Below, piece by piece: positions 17,321 to 26,943 of a DNA stretch of 64,000 nucleotides. Under the pieces are notes generated by a model, which was given only the letters and a program-made list of their open reading frames with translations, did not search any database and was not told the DNA's origin. The number at the start of each line of letters is the position of its first letter. Position 1 is the first letter of the stretch. The position numbers were made by a program, and so were the translations under genes. This DNA is from Paraburkholderia edwinii (GTDB lineage: Bacteria; Pseudomonadota; Gammaproteobacteria; Burkholderiales; Burkholderiaceae): NCBI RefSeq assembly GCF_019428685.1, contig NZ_CP080096.1, forward strand, positions 2,542,001 to 2,606,000. Direction: 5' to 3'.

Positions 17321-17998
17321 ATGCGGATTCTGGTCGTCGAAGACGAGCCCAAGACGGGCGCTTATCTGAAGAAAGGGCTCGAAGAATCCGGCTATAGCGT
17401 CGACATCGCGGCCGACGGCGCCGATGGCCTGATCCTCGCGCAGGAAGAAGACTACGACGTCATCGTGCTCGACGTCATGCTGCCGACCATGGACGGCTGG
17501 GCCGTGCTCAAAACGCTGCGCGCAACCCGCGCGACGCCGGTGCTGTTCCTCACCGCGCGCGACGACATCGACGACCGCGTGCGCGGTCTCGAACTCGGCG
17601 GCGATGATTACCTCGTCAAGCCATTCGCCTTCGTCGAGCTGCTCGCACGCGTGCGCACGCTCGCGCGCCGCGGGCCGCCACGCGAAAGCGAGTTGCTTAA
17701 AGTGGGCGACCTCGAAATCGACGTCAACCGGCGGCGCGTCAAGCGCGGCGCGAACCGCATCGACCTTACGCCGCGCGAATTCTCGCTGCTCCAGCTCCTT
17801 GCGCGCCGCCAGGGCGAAGTGCTGAGCCGCACGCAGATCGCGTCGTACGTGTGGGATATGAACTTCGACAGCGACACGAACGTCGTCGAAGTCGCGATCC
17901 GCCGGCTGCGCGCGAAAATCGACGACGGCTACGACATCAAGCTGATCCAGACCGTGCGCGGCGTCGGCTACGTGATCGAATGCAAAGCGCCCGACTGA
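17321..17998 (+). CDS. OmpR-family response regulator, heavy-metal (CusR/CopR/IrlR) type
   Basis: A 225-residue response regulator. The ATG at 17321 ([11 protein letters not shown]) is chosen because it gives the standard receiver start; an upstream ATG adds ten residues. The receiver domain has the acidic pair (EDE), the phospho-acceptor Asp in [14 protein letters not shown], Thr in FLTARD and Lys in YLVKPF. The C-terminal winged helix shows [28 protein letters not shown] and [10 protein letters not shown]. The sequence is closest in style to metal- or drug-responsive regulators such as CusR and IrlR. Its stop overlaps the start of the sensor kinase by 19 bases. It probably controls the convergent efflux operon at 19451-25718. 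Confidence 0.94.
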   Translation: MRILVVEDEPKTGAYLKKGLEESGYSVDIAADGADGLILAQEEDYDVIVLDVMLPTMDGWAVLKTLRATRATPVLFLTARDDIDDRVRGLELGGDDYLVKPFAFVELLARVRTLARRGPPRESELLKVGDLEIDVNRRRVKRGANRIDLTPREFSLLQLLARRQGEVLSRTQIASYVWDMNFDSDTNVVEVAIRRLRAKIDDGYDIKLIQTVRGVGYVIECKAPD

Positions 17999-19482
17999 CG
18001 GCCGGCCGGTCGCTGACCACGACGCTCGCGCTCGCCTTTGCGGGCACGACGATCGCGGTATTTGCGCTGGTCGGCAGCGTGCTCTACTTCGCGCTCGAAC
18101 GGCAGATCACGCAGCAGGACGACGATGAGATCGTGCTCGCGGCACGCCATACGCGGCGCCTCGCCAACGAACTGCGGTCATTCGACGATGTGCGCGCGCA
18201 TGCGGACCGGCTCACGAGCCAGGTGCTCGGCAACACGGCGCTGTCGATGGACGTGCGCGACGCGCACGGCAACACGCTGTTTAGCCACAACACCGAGGGC
18301 GGCGCGACGTCGATGGTCGAGCCGCTCGTCGCGACACAACATGTTCCGCAAGCCGCGCGCATCACCGGCACGGCCATCGTCGAAACGCAGCAGGGCTCGC
18401 GCATGCCGGTGCGCGGTCTCGCCACCGATGCGACGCTCGCCGACGGCAGCGCGGTCACGATCGTCATCGCGCGCGACATGACCGATCGCTGGCTGCTGCT
18501 CGACCACTACCGCGACCGGCTGTACGGCGCGGGCTTCGGCGGCATGCTGCTCGCGTTCCTGATGAGCTGGATGCTCGTGCACGAATCGCTGCGTCCGCTG
18601 CGCGAGCTCGCCGCGCATGCGGCCGCGATCACCGTGGACCGATTGCACGCGCGCATGAAAATCGACAATGCACCGCGCGAACTCGCGGCCGTGATCGCCT
18701 CGCTCAATGCAATGCTCGACCGGCTGGCCGGCGGCTTTCAGCGGATGTCGCAATACACGGCCGATCTCGCGCACGATATGCGCACGCCGCTCGCCAATCT
18801 GCGCGGGTCGACCGAGGTCGCGCTGTCGCGTCCGCGCGACGCCGGCGAGTATCAGGCCTTGCTCGAATCGAACCTCGAGGAATGCGAGCGCTTGTCGAGA
18901 ATGATCGAAAGCGTGCTCTTTCTGGCGCGCGCCGAGCATCCGCAGTTCGTCACGCGTATGAAGACGCTCGACGCGCATTCCGAACTCGCGCGTGTCGCCG
19001 ACTACTTCGAGGGCATCGCGGACGACGCGGGCGTGAAAGTGCGCGTCGCAAGCACCGCGCCCGTCGCCGGCGGAACCGGCGGGACCGGCAAAAGCGGCCG
19101 TCAAAGCGTCGGCAGCGAGGTCCGCGCCGATGCGGAGTTGTTCCGGCGCGCGGTGTCGAATCTGCTCGCCAATGCGATACGTCACACGCCGCGCGGCAAG
19201 GAAATCACGCTCAGTGCACAAGCACAACCTGCGTCCGGCGATTTGCGCGTGACTGTCGCGAACGAGGGCTCGCGTATCGATCCGTCCTTGCTCGAGCGCG
19301 TATTCGACCGTTTCTATCGCGCTGACCCGTCCCGGCACAACGCGCCGGCGGGACCCGCGTCGACGGGCCTCGGGCTCGCGATTGTGCGCACGATCATGGA
19401 ACTGCACGGCGGCAGCGCCTACGCCGAAAGCGACGAAACCAGCACGCGTTTCATTCTGGTTTTCCCGCTGGAGCGGAAGTAG
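17980..19482 (+). CDS. Heavy-metal-type sensor histidine kinase
   Basis: A 500-residue sensor kinase whose ATG (17980) lies inside the 3' end of the response regulator, so the pair is translationally coupled. Membrane helices at about residues 14-36 and 180-205 bracket a periplasmic sensor domain. HAMP follows, then HisKA with the phospho-His in [15 protein letters not shown], and HATPase with [11 protein letters not shown] (N box), DRFYRADPS (F box) and [16 protein letters not shown] (G2 box). A Gly-Thr-rich insertion ([13 protein letters not shown]) lies between HisKA and HATPase. Its 3' end overlaps the convergent outer-membrane factor gene by 32 bases. The likely signal is a metal or drug; the ligand cannot be read from sequence. 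Confidence 0.93.
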   Translation: MQSARLTAGRSLTTTLALAFAGTTIAVFALVGSVLYFALERQITQQDDDEIVLAARHTRRLANELRSFDDVRAHADRLTSQVLGNTALSMDVRDAHGNTLFSHNTEGGATSMVEPLVATQHVPQAARITGTAIVETQQGSRMPVRGLATDATLADGSAVTIVIARDMTDRWLLLDHYRDRLYGAGFGGMLLAFLMSWMLVHESLRPLRELAAHAAAITVDRLHARMKIDNAPRELAAVIASLNAMLDRLAGGFQRMSQYTADLAHDMRTPLANLRGSTEVALSRPRDAGEYQALLESNLEECERLSRMIESVLFLARAEHPQFVTRMKTLDAHSELARVADYFEGIADDAGVKVRVASTAPVAGGTGGTGKSGRQSVGSEVRADAELFRRAVSNLLANAIRHTPRGKEITLSAQAQPASGDLRVTVANEGSRIDPSLLERVFDRFYRADPSRHNAPAGPASTGLGLAIVRTIMELHGGSAYAESDETSTRFILVFPLERK

Positions 19483-21067
19483 CTAAAGCCGAAGTGGCTA
19501 AAGCCGAAGCAGTTGAAGCCGAAGCAGGCGAAGTCGAAGCAGGCGAAGTCGAAGCAGCCGCATCCAGCACCGCCCGATCCCACCCTCCTCCAAGCGCCCT
19601 CATCAACTGCACGCTTGCATCGATGCGGCGCGCGTCGATCTGGTCGACGGCGCGTTCGTTCGTCAGCGCAATCGTCTGTGCGGTCACGACGTCGAGATAA
19701 CTGACGGCGCCCGCGTTAAAGCGGTTCGTCGTCAATTGCAGCGAGCGGGCCGCGGCGGCGGCTGCGAGCTGCTGCGTCTGCGCTTCGCTCGCCAGCGTCG
19801 TCAGCGCGGAAAGCTGATCCTCCACCTGCTGAAACGCCACGAGCACGGTTTGCCGATAATCGGCGACCACGCCGTGGTACTGCGCGTGCGCGCCTTCTAG
19901 TGCCGCGTCGCGGCGGCCGCCGTCGAAGAGCGTGCCGGCAATCTGCGCGCCGAGCGACCAGAAGAGACTCGGTGCCGTCAGCCACGGTGCGAAAAAAGTG
20001 CTTTCGAGGCCCGCGCTCGCCGACAGCGTGAGGTTCGGATAATAGGCCGCGCGCGCCTCGCCGATCTGCGCATTCGCCGCCGCGACGCGTCGCTCGGCCG
20101 CAGCGATGTCGGGCCGGCGTTCGAGTAACTGCGACGGCAAACCCGGCGGGATGTCGGGCACCGACACCGCGGCGGTGCGCGGCGCGATCGTGAATGTCGA
20201 GGCAGGCTCGCCGATCAGCGTCGCAATCGCGTGCTGCAACTGTGCGCGCTGCACGTCGATATCGGTGTCCTGCGTACGCGTGCTTTCGAGCTGCGTCTGC
20301 GCCTGCGCAACCGCCGATGCATCGACGACGCCCTTCTGGAACTGCTGTTGAATGATCTTGAGCGCGGCTGCATAAGCGGTCACCGTATCGTCGAGAAGCT
20401 TCTTCTGGATATCGAGCGCGCGCAGATCGAAGTAATCGGCGGCGAGATCCGCGCTCACGGACAAACGCACCGCGTCGAGGTCCGCTTGTGTCGCCTGCGC
20501 CTCATCGCGTGTGCCGACCGTCGCATCGCGCACGCGGCCGAACAGGTCGGGCTCCCAGCTCGCGTTGAGGCCCACCGAATAGTCGGGCTCGGTCACGCCC
20601 GCGAGCGAGCGGTGCTTGATGTTCTGCGACGTGCGATAGCGCATCGTGGAAGTGCCCGCGCTCACCGTCGGAAAGAAGCCGGAACGCTGATACGCCACCA
20701 GCGCGCGCGCCTCTTCCAGTTGCGCGACGGCTTTCCTGACGGTCTGGTTCGAGACGTCGACGCGCGCTTCGAGGCTGTTTAATTCTTCGTCATTGAAGAC
20801 GGTCCACCAGGGGCCGCGCGGCGTGCCGTCGGCGGGCGCGGCAAGCGACCAGCCGTTTGCGGTTTGCGTTCCCGACGAAGACGAGGACGAGGACGACACC
20901 GGCGCGTTCATGGCCCCTGCTTGCGAGCCGGCATAGTGAGCTGGCACATCGACATCCGGCCTGGTGTAGGCCGGCAGAGTCGAGCAGGCCGCAAGCGAAC
21001 ACGCCAGCGTGGCGACAAGCACCACAGAGAAACGGTTACGCTTCAACAACACGGGCGACGTTGTCAT
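19451..21067 (-). CDS. RND efflux outer-membrane lipoprotein, NodT/OprM family
   Basis: The outer-membrane channel of a tripartite pump, 538 residues from the second of two adjacent ATGs (21065-21067); AGGAG lies six bases before it. A lipoprotein signal ends in LACSLAAC, so it is acylated at that Cys. The two repeated OEP domains are visible (PWWTVFNDEELNSLE, VAQLEEARALVAYQRSGFFP, LLERRPDIAAAERRVAAANAQIGEARAAYYPNL in part). A Ser run (about residue 60) is low complexity. The C-terminus has a degenerate Ala-Ser-Thr-Pro tail coded by 15-base repeats (19485-19560) and overlaps the convergent kinase gene. It is last in the efflux operon, 69 bases after the adaptor gene. Confidence 0.94.
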   Translation of the reverse strand: MTTSPVLLKRNRFSVVLVATLACSLAACSTLPAYTRPDVDVPAHYAGSQAGAMNAPVSSSSSSSSGTQTANGWSLAAPADGTPRGPWWTVFNDEELNSLEARVDVSNQTVRKAVAQLEEARALVAYQRSGFFPTVSAGTSTMRYRTSQNIKHRSLAGVTEPDYSVGLNASWEPDLFGRVRDATVGTRDEAQATQADLDAVRLSVSADLAADYFDLRALDIQKKLLDDTVTAYAAALKIIQQQFQKGVVDASAVAQAQTQLESTRTQDTDIDVQRAQLQHAIATLIGEPASTFTIAPRTAAVSVPDIPPGLPSQLLERRPDIAAAERRVAAANAQIGEARAAYYPNLTLSASAGLESTFFAPWLTAPSLFWSLGAQIAGTLFDGGRRDAALEGAHAQYHGVVADYRQTVLVAFQQVEDQLSALTTLASEAQTQQLAAAAAARSLQLTTNRFNAGAVSYLDVVTAQTIALTNERAVDQIDARRIDASVQLMRALGGGWDRAVLDAAASTSPASTSPASASTASALATSALATSAPAGKPE

Positions 21068-21086
21068 CATCGACTCCTGATTCCTT

Positions 21087-21130
21087 GCATCGGCATCAGC
21101 ATCAGCATCGGCATCAATACCAGCATCAGC
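21087..21130 (-). repeat. Hexamer-type GATGCC/GATGCT repeat between adaptor and channel genes
   Basis: On the plus strand GCATCG and GCATCA units repeat about seven times, with one interruption (AATACC). The array fills the short gap between the adaptor stop at 21136 and the channel ribosome site near 21072. It would be transcribed inside the efflux operon. Its length could vary by slippage and alter spacing between the two cistrons; this effect is inferred. Confidence 0.7.
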
Positions 21131-21135
21131 GCGCG

Positions 21136-22401
21136 TCATTTGCCGGCCACCGCAACACCGTGCATCGTCGATACGGACGGTTCGATAGCGACCGCTTCGC
21201 CCGCCACGATCGCATCCCCCGGGTTGTTGATCACGCGGTCGGCCTTCGCGAGCCCCGTCGCAACTTCGACATAGGTGCCAAAGTCGCGGCCAATCGTCAC
21301 GGTCTTCAACTGCACCTTGTCGTCCGGGCCGGCCACCGCGACTGTCACGCCATCGGGCCGGAACAGCAGCGCGCTAACCGGCAGTTCGAGCGCCGGATGC
21401 GCGGCATCGAGCCGCAGATGCACCTGCGCGTAAGCACCCGGCAGAAGCGCCCCGTCCTTGTTATCGACATCGACTTCGACGCGCAGCGTGCGGCTGACCG
21501 GATCGATCGCTTCGGCGCTGCGCGCAACCTTTGCGTCAAAGCGCCGCCCCGGATATTGCTGCGTCGTCAGATAGACCGGCGTGCCGGGGCGCACCTCGCT
21601 CGCATCGTTTTGCGGCACATCGATATAGACACGCAACGTGTTCGTCTCCTCGATATGGAACAGTTCGCCCGGCATCGCCGCGAGCCCCGGCGTGCCACCC
21701 GCGGTCACGAGTGCGCCGACGTCGACGTTGCGCGCAGTGATCACTCCATCGAACGGCGCCGTCACCTTCTCGTACGACACGAGCTCCGACAAACGCGCGA
21801 CATTCGCCTGCGCCGACGCAAGAATCGCGCGTTTCGCCTCCATGTCGCTCGCTTTCGCATCGGCGTCCTGCTGTGCGACCGATTGCGTCTGCAGCAGCTC
21901 CTGCCAGCGCTTTGATGTCGTGTTCGCGTAGTCGTAGTTGGCCTGCGCGGTCGCCGCGTCGGCGCGCGCCTGACGCAATTGCGCATCGAGTTCCGGCGTT
22001 TCGATCACGGCGAGCGTGTCGCCGGCTTTTACTTTCGCGCCGATATCGGTGTACCAGTGCAGCACATAGCCGCTTGTGCGCGCGTAGATCGATGCATCCG
22101 CATATGGCATCACCGAGCCCGGCAGCAGCAGTTCGCTCGATGCGGGCGCGGGCTTCGGCATCACAATCGATACGGGCAGCGCGCGTTGCGCCGCCACCTG
22201 CTCCGTCAACGCGCGTTTGGCTTCGAGCCGCGGCGCGAGGCCGACCGCGAGCAGGACCGCGGCGAGTCCGCCGATCGCGAGCGGCAGCACGTAACGGCGC
22301 CGCGGTCGTGCGGCCGGCGGCGGTGCATCCGCACGCTGCTCCGGCGCGTTGTTGTCGCTCGACTGTTCGAGCCCGGCATCCTCGGTTTGGGGGGTATTCA
22401 T
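21136..22401 (-). CDS. RND efflux periplasmic adaptor (HlyD/MFP family)
   Basis: A 421-residue membrane fusion protein. The ATG at 22399-22401 (MNTPQTEDAG) is chosen because upstream codons lie in a 10-base tandem repeat and look non-coding. A single membrane anchor (YVLPLAIGGLAAVLLAVGL) is followed by the lipoyl halves (TSGYVLHWYTDIGAKVKAGDTLA in part; KVTAPFDGVITARNVDVGA in part), an alpha-hairpin (about residues 150-210) and a beta-barrel region (LRVYIDVPQNDASEVRPG in part). It bridges the inner-membrane pump to the NodT channel. It lies between the pump and channel genes in one minus-strand operon. Confidence 0.94.
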   Translation of the reverse strand: MNTPQTEDAGLEQSSDNNAPEQRADAPPPAARPRRRYVLPLAIGGLAAVLLAVGLAPRLEAKRALTEQVAAQRALPVSIVMPKPAPASSELLLPGSVMPYADASIYARTSGYVLHWYTDIGAKVKAGDTLAVIETPELDAQLRQARADAATAQANYDYANTTSKRWQELLQTQSVAQQDADAKASDMEAKRAILASAQANVARLSELVSYEKVTAPFDGVITARNVDVGALVTAGGTPGLAAMPGELFHIEETNTLRVYIDVPQNDASEVRPGTPVYLTTQQYPGRRFDAKVARSAEAIDPVSRTLRVEVDVDNKDGALLPGAYAQVHLRLDAAHPALELPVSALLFRPDGVTVAVAGPDDKVQLKTVTIGRDFGTYVEVATGLAKADRVINNPGDAIVAGEAVAIEPSVSTMHGVAVAGK

Positions 22402-22431
22402 CGCGGTTCTCTGGAAGAAGGCATCACCGAC

Positions 22432-22481
22432 AGGTCGCATTGGGTCGCAATAGGTCGCATCGGGTGGCATCGGGTCGCTGA
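22432..22481. repeat. Five tandem 10-base repeats between pump and adaptor genes
   Basis: Five consecutive 10-base units fit RGGTCGCATY: AGGTCGCATT, GGGTCGCAAT, AGGTCGCATC, GGGTGGCATC and GGGTCGCTGA. They fill most of the gap between the pump gene stop (22509) and the adaptor start (22401). The unit size is not a multiple of three. They resemble neither an operator nor a terminator; replication slippage is the simplest origin. Confidence 0.85.
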
Positions 22482-22508
22482 ACGAAGCTCTGTCACATGT
22501 CGCACATG

Positions 22509-25500
22509 TCACGCGTGCGCGGAATTCGCGGAATCAACCGCACGCCCCGCATTCCTGCGCCTGGCGAGCCAGCTATGGACCATGCCGAACACCACCGGCA
22601 CGAAAATCAACGTCGACAACGTGCCGGCCGCGAGTCCGCCGATCACGGCGCGGCCAAGCGGTGCGTTCTGTTCGCCGCCGTCGCCGAGGCCCAGCGCCAT
22701 CGGCAGCATGCCGATCAGCATCGCGAGCGCCGTCATCAGCACCGGGCGGAAGCGGCTGAAGCCCGCGTCGAGCGCGGCGGCCAGCGGTTCGACACCGGCC
22801 GCGAGTTTCTCGCGCGCGGTGTTGATCACGAGAATGCTGTTCGCGGTCGCAATGCCGATGCAGAGAATCGTGCCCGTCAACGCGGGGACGCTTAACGTGG
22901 TGTGCGTGGCGAACAGCATCCACGAGATGCCGGCGAGCGACGCGGGCAAGCCGCTCACGATAATCAGCGGATCGAGCCACGACTGAAAATTCACCACCAT
23001 CAGCAGATAGACGAGCACGATCGCGAACACGAGGCCGAAGCCCAGGCCGTTGAACGATTCGTTCATCGACTGCACCTGGCCGCGCACGATAATCGACGAG
23101 CCGGGCGGCAAATGCGCGCGCGCCGCGTCGACGAGCTTCGACACGTCCGACGCGACGCCGCCTAAATCGCGCCCTTGCGCGGACGCGAAAATATCGAGCA
23201 CCGGCTGCACGTTGTAATGCGAGACCACCGCCTGCTGCGTGCCGCGCGACATCGTGCCGAGCGTGCCGAGCAGATTCTGCGGATTGACCTTCGGCGAAAC
23301 CGTCGTGATCGGAATATTCGCGAGCGTCTGCAGCGAATGGATGTCGTATTGCGGCACTTCGGCCATCAACGGGTAGCTGACGCCGTTTTTTGGGTCGAGC
23401 CAGAAATTCGGCGAGGTCTGCGAACTGCCGGACAGCGCGATCAGCAGGTTCTGCGCGACGTCGCGCTGCGTGAGGCCCGCCTGGATCGCCTTGGTTCGGT
23501 CGACGTTCACGTTGATGGCCGGTGCGTCGCCGGGCTGCTGGATGCGCGCATCCACGAGACCGCGCACGCCGCGCAGTTTCGTCAGCAGGTCGTTTGCGAC
23601 CACGCGGTTCGCATCGAGCCTGTTGCCGACGATCTGCACATCGATCGGCGCGGGTAGGCCGAAATTGAGGATCTGGCTCACGATGTCGGCCGGCAGAAAC
23701 GCGAACGTCACGCCGGGAAACGACGCGTTGAGCACATTGCGCAGCGTCGCGACGTATTGCGCGGTCGGCCGGTGGTCCGGCTTTAACGTGATCAGGACGT
23801 CCGCGTCCTCTGAGCCGATCGGGTCCGACGAGTCGTAAGTCAGATTGATGCCGCTGACCGGCACGCCGATGTTGTCGAGTATCGAGCCCTGTTCCGAGGC
23901 CGGAATCACATTACGGATTTTTGCTTCGACTTCGTCGGTGATACGTGCGGTTTCTTCGATGCGCGTGCCGGTTGGTGCACGCAAATGCAGGCGGATTTCG
24001 CCGGTGTCGACTGCCGGGAAAAAGTCGCGACCGATAAACGGTACGAGCACGAGCGAACCGAGGCACAGCAGCAGAAACAGCGGAATAAAGCGGCGCCGCT
24101 GGGCGATCGCGCGTTCGAGCGCGCCGCGATACACCTTGCGCAACGCCTCGAAACGCCGTTCGAAGGCAGCCTGAAAGCGTGCGAATACGGCAAAGCGTCC
24201 GTGCGGCGAGTTGTTGTGCGATGCGTGCTCCACTTTCTTGCGCGCGCGCATCAGATACATCGCGAGCGTCGGAATCAGCGTGCGAGAAAAGAAGTACGAC
24301 GCGCACATCGCGAACACCACCGCTTCCGCAAGCGGCACGAACAGATAACGCGCCACGCCAGACAACAGAAACATCGGCACGAACACGATACAGATCGACA
24401 GTGTCGAAACGAATGTCGGCACCGCGATTTCGCCGGAGCCGTTCAGAATCGCATCGTGCAGCGCTTCGCCGTTCTCGAGATGATGCGTGATGTTCTCGAT
24501 CGCGACCGTTGCGTCGTCAACCAGGATGCCGACTGCGAGCGCGAGGCCGCCCAGCGTCATGATGTTGATCGTCTGGCCGAGTGCCGACAGCGCGACGAGC
24601 GACGTCAACACGGCGAGCGGAATCGACACCGCGATAATCAGCGTCGCGCGCCAGCTGCCGAGAAACAGCAGAATCATCGCGGCCGTCAGGCAGGCGGCGA
24701 TCGCCGCTTCGCGCACCACGCCGTCGACTGCCGACTTCACAAAAACCGACTGGTCCGACAACGGCGTGACTTTGAGCGCGCTCGGCAGGCCCGCCTCGAT
24801 CTTCGGCAGCATCGACTTCACCTGCTGGATGATCGTGAGTGTCGATGCGCTGCCGGTCTTTTCGATTTCGAGCAGCGCCGCGCGCTTGCCGTCGCTGCGC
24901 ACGATATTCGTTTGCGGCGCGTAGCCGTCGATCACATGCGCGACGTCGCGCACATAAACCACGCCGCCGTTCACCGTCTTGATCGGCAGGTTATTCAGCG
25001 CCTCGATCGAGTCGGTGCTGCCGTTCATCTCGACGTTGTACTCGCGCGTGCCGATTTTTGCGGTGCCGCCCGGCAAAATCAGGTTCTGTGCATTCACCGC
25101 GTTGACCACGTCGAGCGGCGCAAGGCCCTTCGCCTGCAGCGCGGCCGGATCGAGCTCGACCATCACCTGGCGGACTTTGCCGCCGAACGGCAGCGGCACG
25201 GCCGCGCCTTGCACGGTGGCCAGCTGTGTGCGGATAAAGCTGTTGCCGAGGTCGTACAGCGATTGCTCGGGCAGCGTATCGCTCGACAGGCCGAGTTCGA
25301 GCACCGGCACCGTCGACGCGTTGTACGTAATGATGTTAGGCGGCAAGGTGCCGGGCGGGAGGAGCCGCAATAGCGATTCGGAGTTCGACGACGCCTGCGC
25401 CACGGCGCGGTTGATGTCAGCGCCCGGATGAAAGAACACTTTCACCACGGCGACGCCGTTCAGCGATTGCGATTCGATATGCTCGATATCGTCGACGTCG

Positions 25501-25718
25501 GTCGTCAGCGCGCGTTCGTAGATCGAGGTGATCCGCTGCGACATGTCTTGCGCGGACAGGCCGTTGAACGACCATACGATGCTGACCACCGGCACGTTGA
25601 TGTTCGGGAAGATATCGGTCGGCGTGCGAACGATCGCGAGCGGCCCGACGATAAACAGCAAGATAGCCAGCACGATGAACGTGTACGGGCGCTTGAGCGC
25701 GAGCTTGACGATCCACAT
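22509..25718 (-). CDS. RND efflux inner-membrane permease (HAE1/AcrB-like)
   Basis: A 1069-residue proton-driven pump with the usual 12-helix plan and two large periplasmic loops. The N-terminus (MWIVKLALKRPYTFIVLAIL) and RTPTDIFPNINVPVVSIVW are typical. Helix 4 retains the Asp pair in GGLALAVGILVDDATVAIEN. At the helix 10 position where AcrB has Lys940 the sequence is GIATANSILVIN, with Ala instead; several HAE1 branches differ here. No methionine trio of a copper/silver HME pump is evident, so drug or organic-compound export is more likely than metal export. GAGGAAA precedes the ATG. It is followed by adaptor and channel genes in one operon. Confidence 0.95.
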   Translation of the reverse strand: MWIVKLALKRPYTFIVLAILLFIVGPLAIVRTPTDIFPNINVPVVSIVWSFNGLSAQDMSQRITSIYERALTTDVDDIEHIESQSLNGVAVVKVFFHPGADINRAVAQASSNSESLLRLLPPGTLPPNIITYNASTVPVLELGLSSDTLPEQSLYDLGNSFIRTQLATVQGAAVPLPFGGKVRQVMVELDPAALQAKGLAPLDVVNAVNAQNLILPGGTAKIGTREYNVEMNGSTDSIEALNNLPIKTVNGGVVYVRDVAHVIDGYAPQTNIVRSDGKRAALLEIEKTGSASTLTIIQQVKSMLPKIEAGLPSALKVTPLSDQSVFVKSAVDGVVREAAIAACLTAAMILLFLGSWRATLIIAVSIPLAVLTSLVALSALGQTINIMTLGGLALAVGILVDDATVAIENITHHLENGEALHDAILNGSGEIAVPTFVSTLSICIVFVPMFLLSGVARYLFVPLAEAVVFAMCASYFFSRTLIPTLAMYLMRARKKVEHASHNNSPHGRFAVFARFQAAFERRFEALRKVYRGALERAIAQRRRFIPLFLLLCLGSLVLVPFIGRDFFPAVDTGEIRLHLRAPTGTRIEETARITDEVEAKIRNVIPASEQGSILDNIGVPVSGINLTYDSSDPIGSEDADVLITLKPDHRPTAQYVATLRNVLNASFPGVTFAFLPADIVSQILNFGLPAPIDVQIVGNRLDANRVVANDLLTKLRGVRGLVDARIQQPGDAPAINVNVDRTKAIQAGLTQRDVAQNLLIALSGSSQTSPNFWLDPKNGVSYPLMAEVPQYDIHSLQTLANIPITTVSPKVNPQNLLGTLGTMSRGTQQAVVSHYNVQPVLDIFASAQGRDLGGVASDVSKLVDAARAHLPPGSSIIVRGQVQSMNESFNGLGFGLVFAIVLVYLLMVVNFQSWLDPLIIVSGLPASLAGISWMLFATHTTLSVPALTGTILCIGIATANSILVINTAREKLAAGVEPLAAALDAGFSRFRPVLMTALAMLIGMLPMALGLGDGGEQNAPLGRAVIGGLAAGTLSTLIFVPVVFGMVHSWLARRRNAGRAVDSANSAHA

Positions 25719-25927
25719 TGGCCGGATTTCCTCGAAGGTGAACGACGCGCGAGTGTCCTCGGCGCTTGAGCGCTTTGGCGCTGAAGCGGCCAGCAGATGT
25801 CTCGCGATGAAGATCAGTCTGCGCCGCCGGCCATTACCCGATTCCGACGCATTGATTACGAGTCTGTTATCTGCGCGTCGATATGCTGTGCCGCGCGGCG
25901 CCGTGAGTTGCGATTCCTGGGCGCCGT

Positions 25928-26458
25928 TCAGTTCGCGCCGGACTTGAGCGTGTCGTACCGGTCTTTCGTGATACCGCGACCGTTATAGAGAAACGCGGCC
26001 AGTTGCCAGATCGTCGCGTCCGACTGCGTTTTGCCGAAGGAAGGCATTGCGGTCATATTCACGCCGTGCTTGATCACCCAGAACATCAATGGCGGGTTGT
26101 TGCGGCGGCTTGCCGCGAGCAGTTGCGGCGCCGCGGGTTCGATGCCCTGCCCGACCGCGCTCAATGGCCGGTCGGGTGCGCCGTGACATAGCGCGCAGGT
26201 CGAGTCGTACATGCGCGCGCCGGCGCGGACATTTTCGAGCGACATCAGGTCGGCCGGCGGCAGGTCCTTGCCGCCGTGCCGGTGCAGCGAGGCTTCGTAC
26301 GTCCGGTGCAGCATCCATGCGATGACCGGGTTGTCTTTCGAGCTGGCCGCGACGTTGTAGAGGCCGGAATAGATAAACGCGAGGCCCGCGGCGGCGGACA
26401 GCACAAGCAATGCAACCGCCGTCGCGACAACGGTGGCGAGTCGGGAACGAGTGGACAT
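25928..26458 (-). CDS. Membrane-anchored monoheme cytochrome c
   Basis: A 176-residue protein with an N-terminal membrane helix (about residues 7-30) and one heme site, CALCHG, in a cytochrome-c fold (VRAGARMYDSTCALCHG; the likely axial Met is in MTAMPSFGKTQSD). Cytochromes of this style are often encoded beside RND pump operons in Burkholderia relatives, but their job there is not clear to me. It lies 209 bases upstream of the pump gene in the same direction and may be cotranscribed. Periplasmic electron transfer is the only safe functional statement. Confidence 0.88.
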   Translation of the reverse strand: MSTRSRLATVVATAVALLVLSAAAGLAFIYSGLYNVAASSKDNPVIAWMLHRTYEASLHRHGGKDLPPADLMSLENVRAGARMYDSTCALCHGAPDRPLSAVGQGIEPAAPQLLAASRRNNPPLMFWVIKHGVNMTAMPSFGKTQSDATIWQLAAFLYNGRGITKDRYDTLKSGAN

Positions 26459-26943
26459 ACCGGTGGATACCTTTGTGCGTGGAAGGTTAAGCAGAACGCT
26501 CAGGCAAAAGACTCAAGCGAGCGTCGCCCGATCGTAAGACGTACTGCTTTGCCGTTCGCCGTCGCGCGGATTACCGTTCTGTTATCTTCACTCGAATGCG
26601 CTGAGCGTGATTACGGCGTGCGACATGCGTTTTCCAATGTGCACGCATCACGCACTCACAGGCCGGGCCAGGCTAGGCCGATTCGTCCGGCGCACCTTCC
26701 CAATAGATGTTGAAGCTCATCAATGAAGTCAGCGTAAAGCGCTGAACCTCATAGCTGTCCGCATTTCCTGATGGAACTGCACGTGAGCTGATGTGCGGCC
26801 GCGCCGAATGCAATATGGGTCGAGCAGATTCCGCCGCTCGCTGGCTTGCCGCGCGCATGCATGAGCATTGCCCGCGTAGGCAATGTGCAACCTGCAGTGC
26901 AGGTACGATAGGCGCTTCTTGAACTCACACAACGGAGCATTGG
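26459..26943. other. Gene-free stretch upstream of cytochrome c and rhaM
   Basis: About 485 bases between two divergent genes. Several short frames cross it, but none has a ribosome site or family-like composition. It should hold the promoters of both genes. The only element I could support is CGGAG about eight bases before the rhamnose mutarotase ATG. Confidence 0.5.

Noticed and set aside
17851..17979. N-terminal extension of the sensor kinase
   Set aside because: The extra 43 codons are Arg-rich and lie inside the response regulator in another frame; the ATG at 17980 gives a normal start before the first membrane helix.
23985..25373. Long plus-strand open frame opposite the RND pump gene
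   Set aside because: Arg/His/Asp-rich composition typical of antisense to a GC-rich gene; the pump on the other strand is unmistakable.
22509..25718. Copper/silver (HME, CusA-type) pump, suggested by the heavy-metal-type two-component system
   Set aside because: The methionine metal pathway of CusA is not visible and the sequence follows the HAE1 drug-pump pattern; the regulator class alone does not define the substrate.
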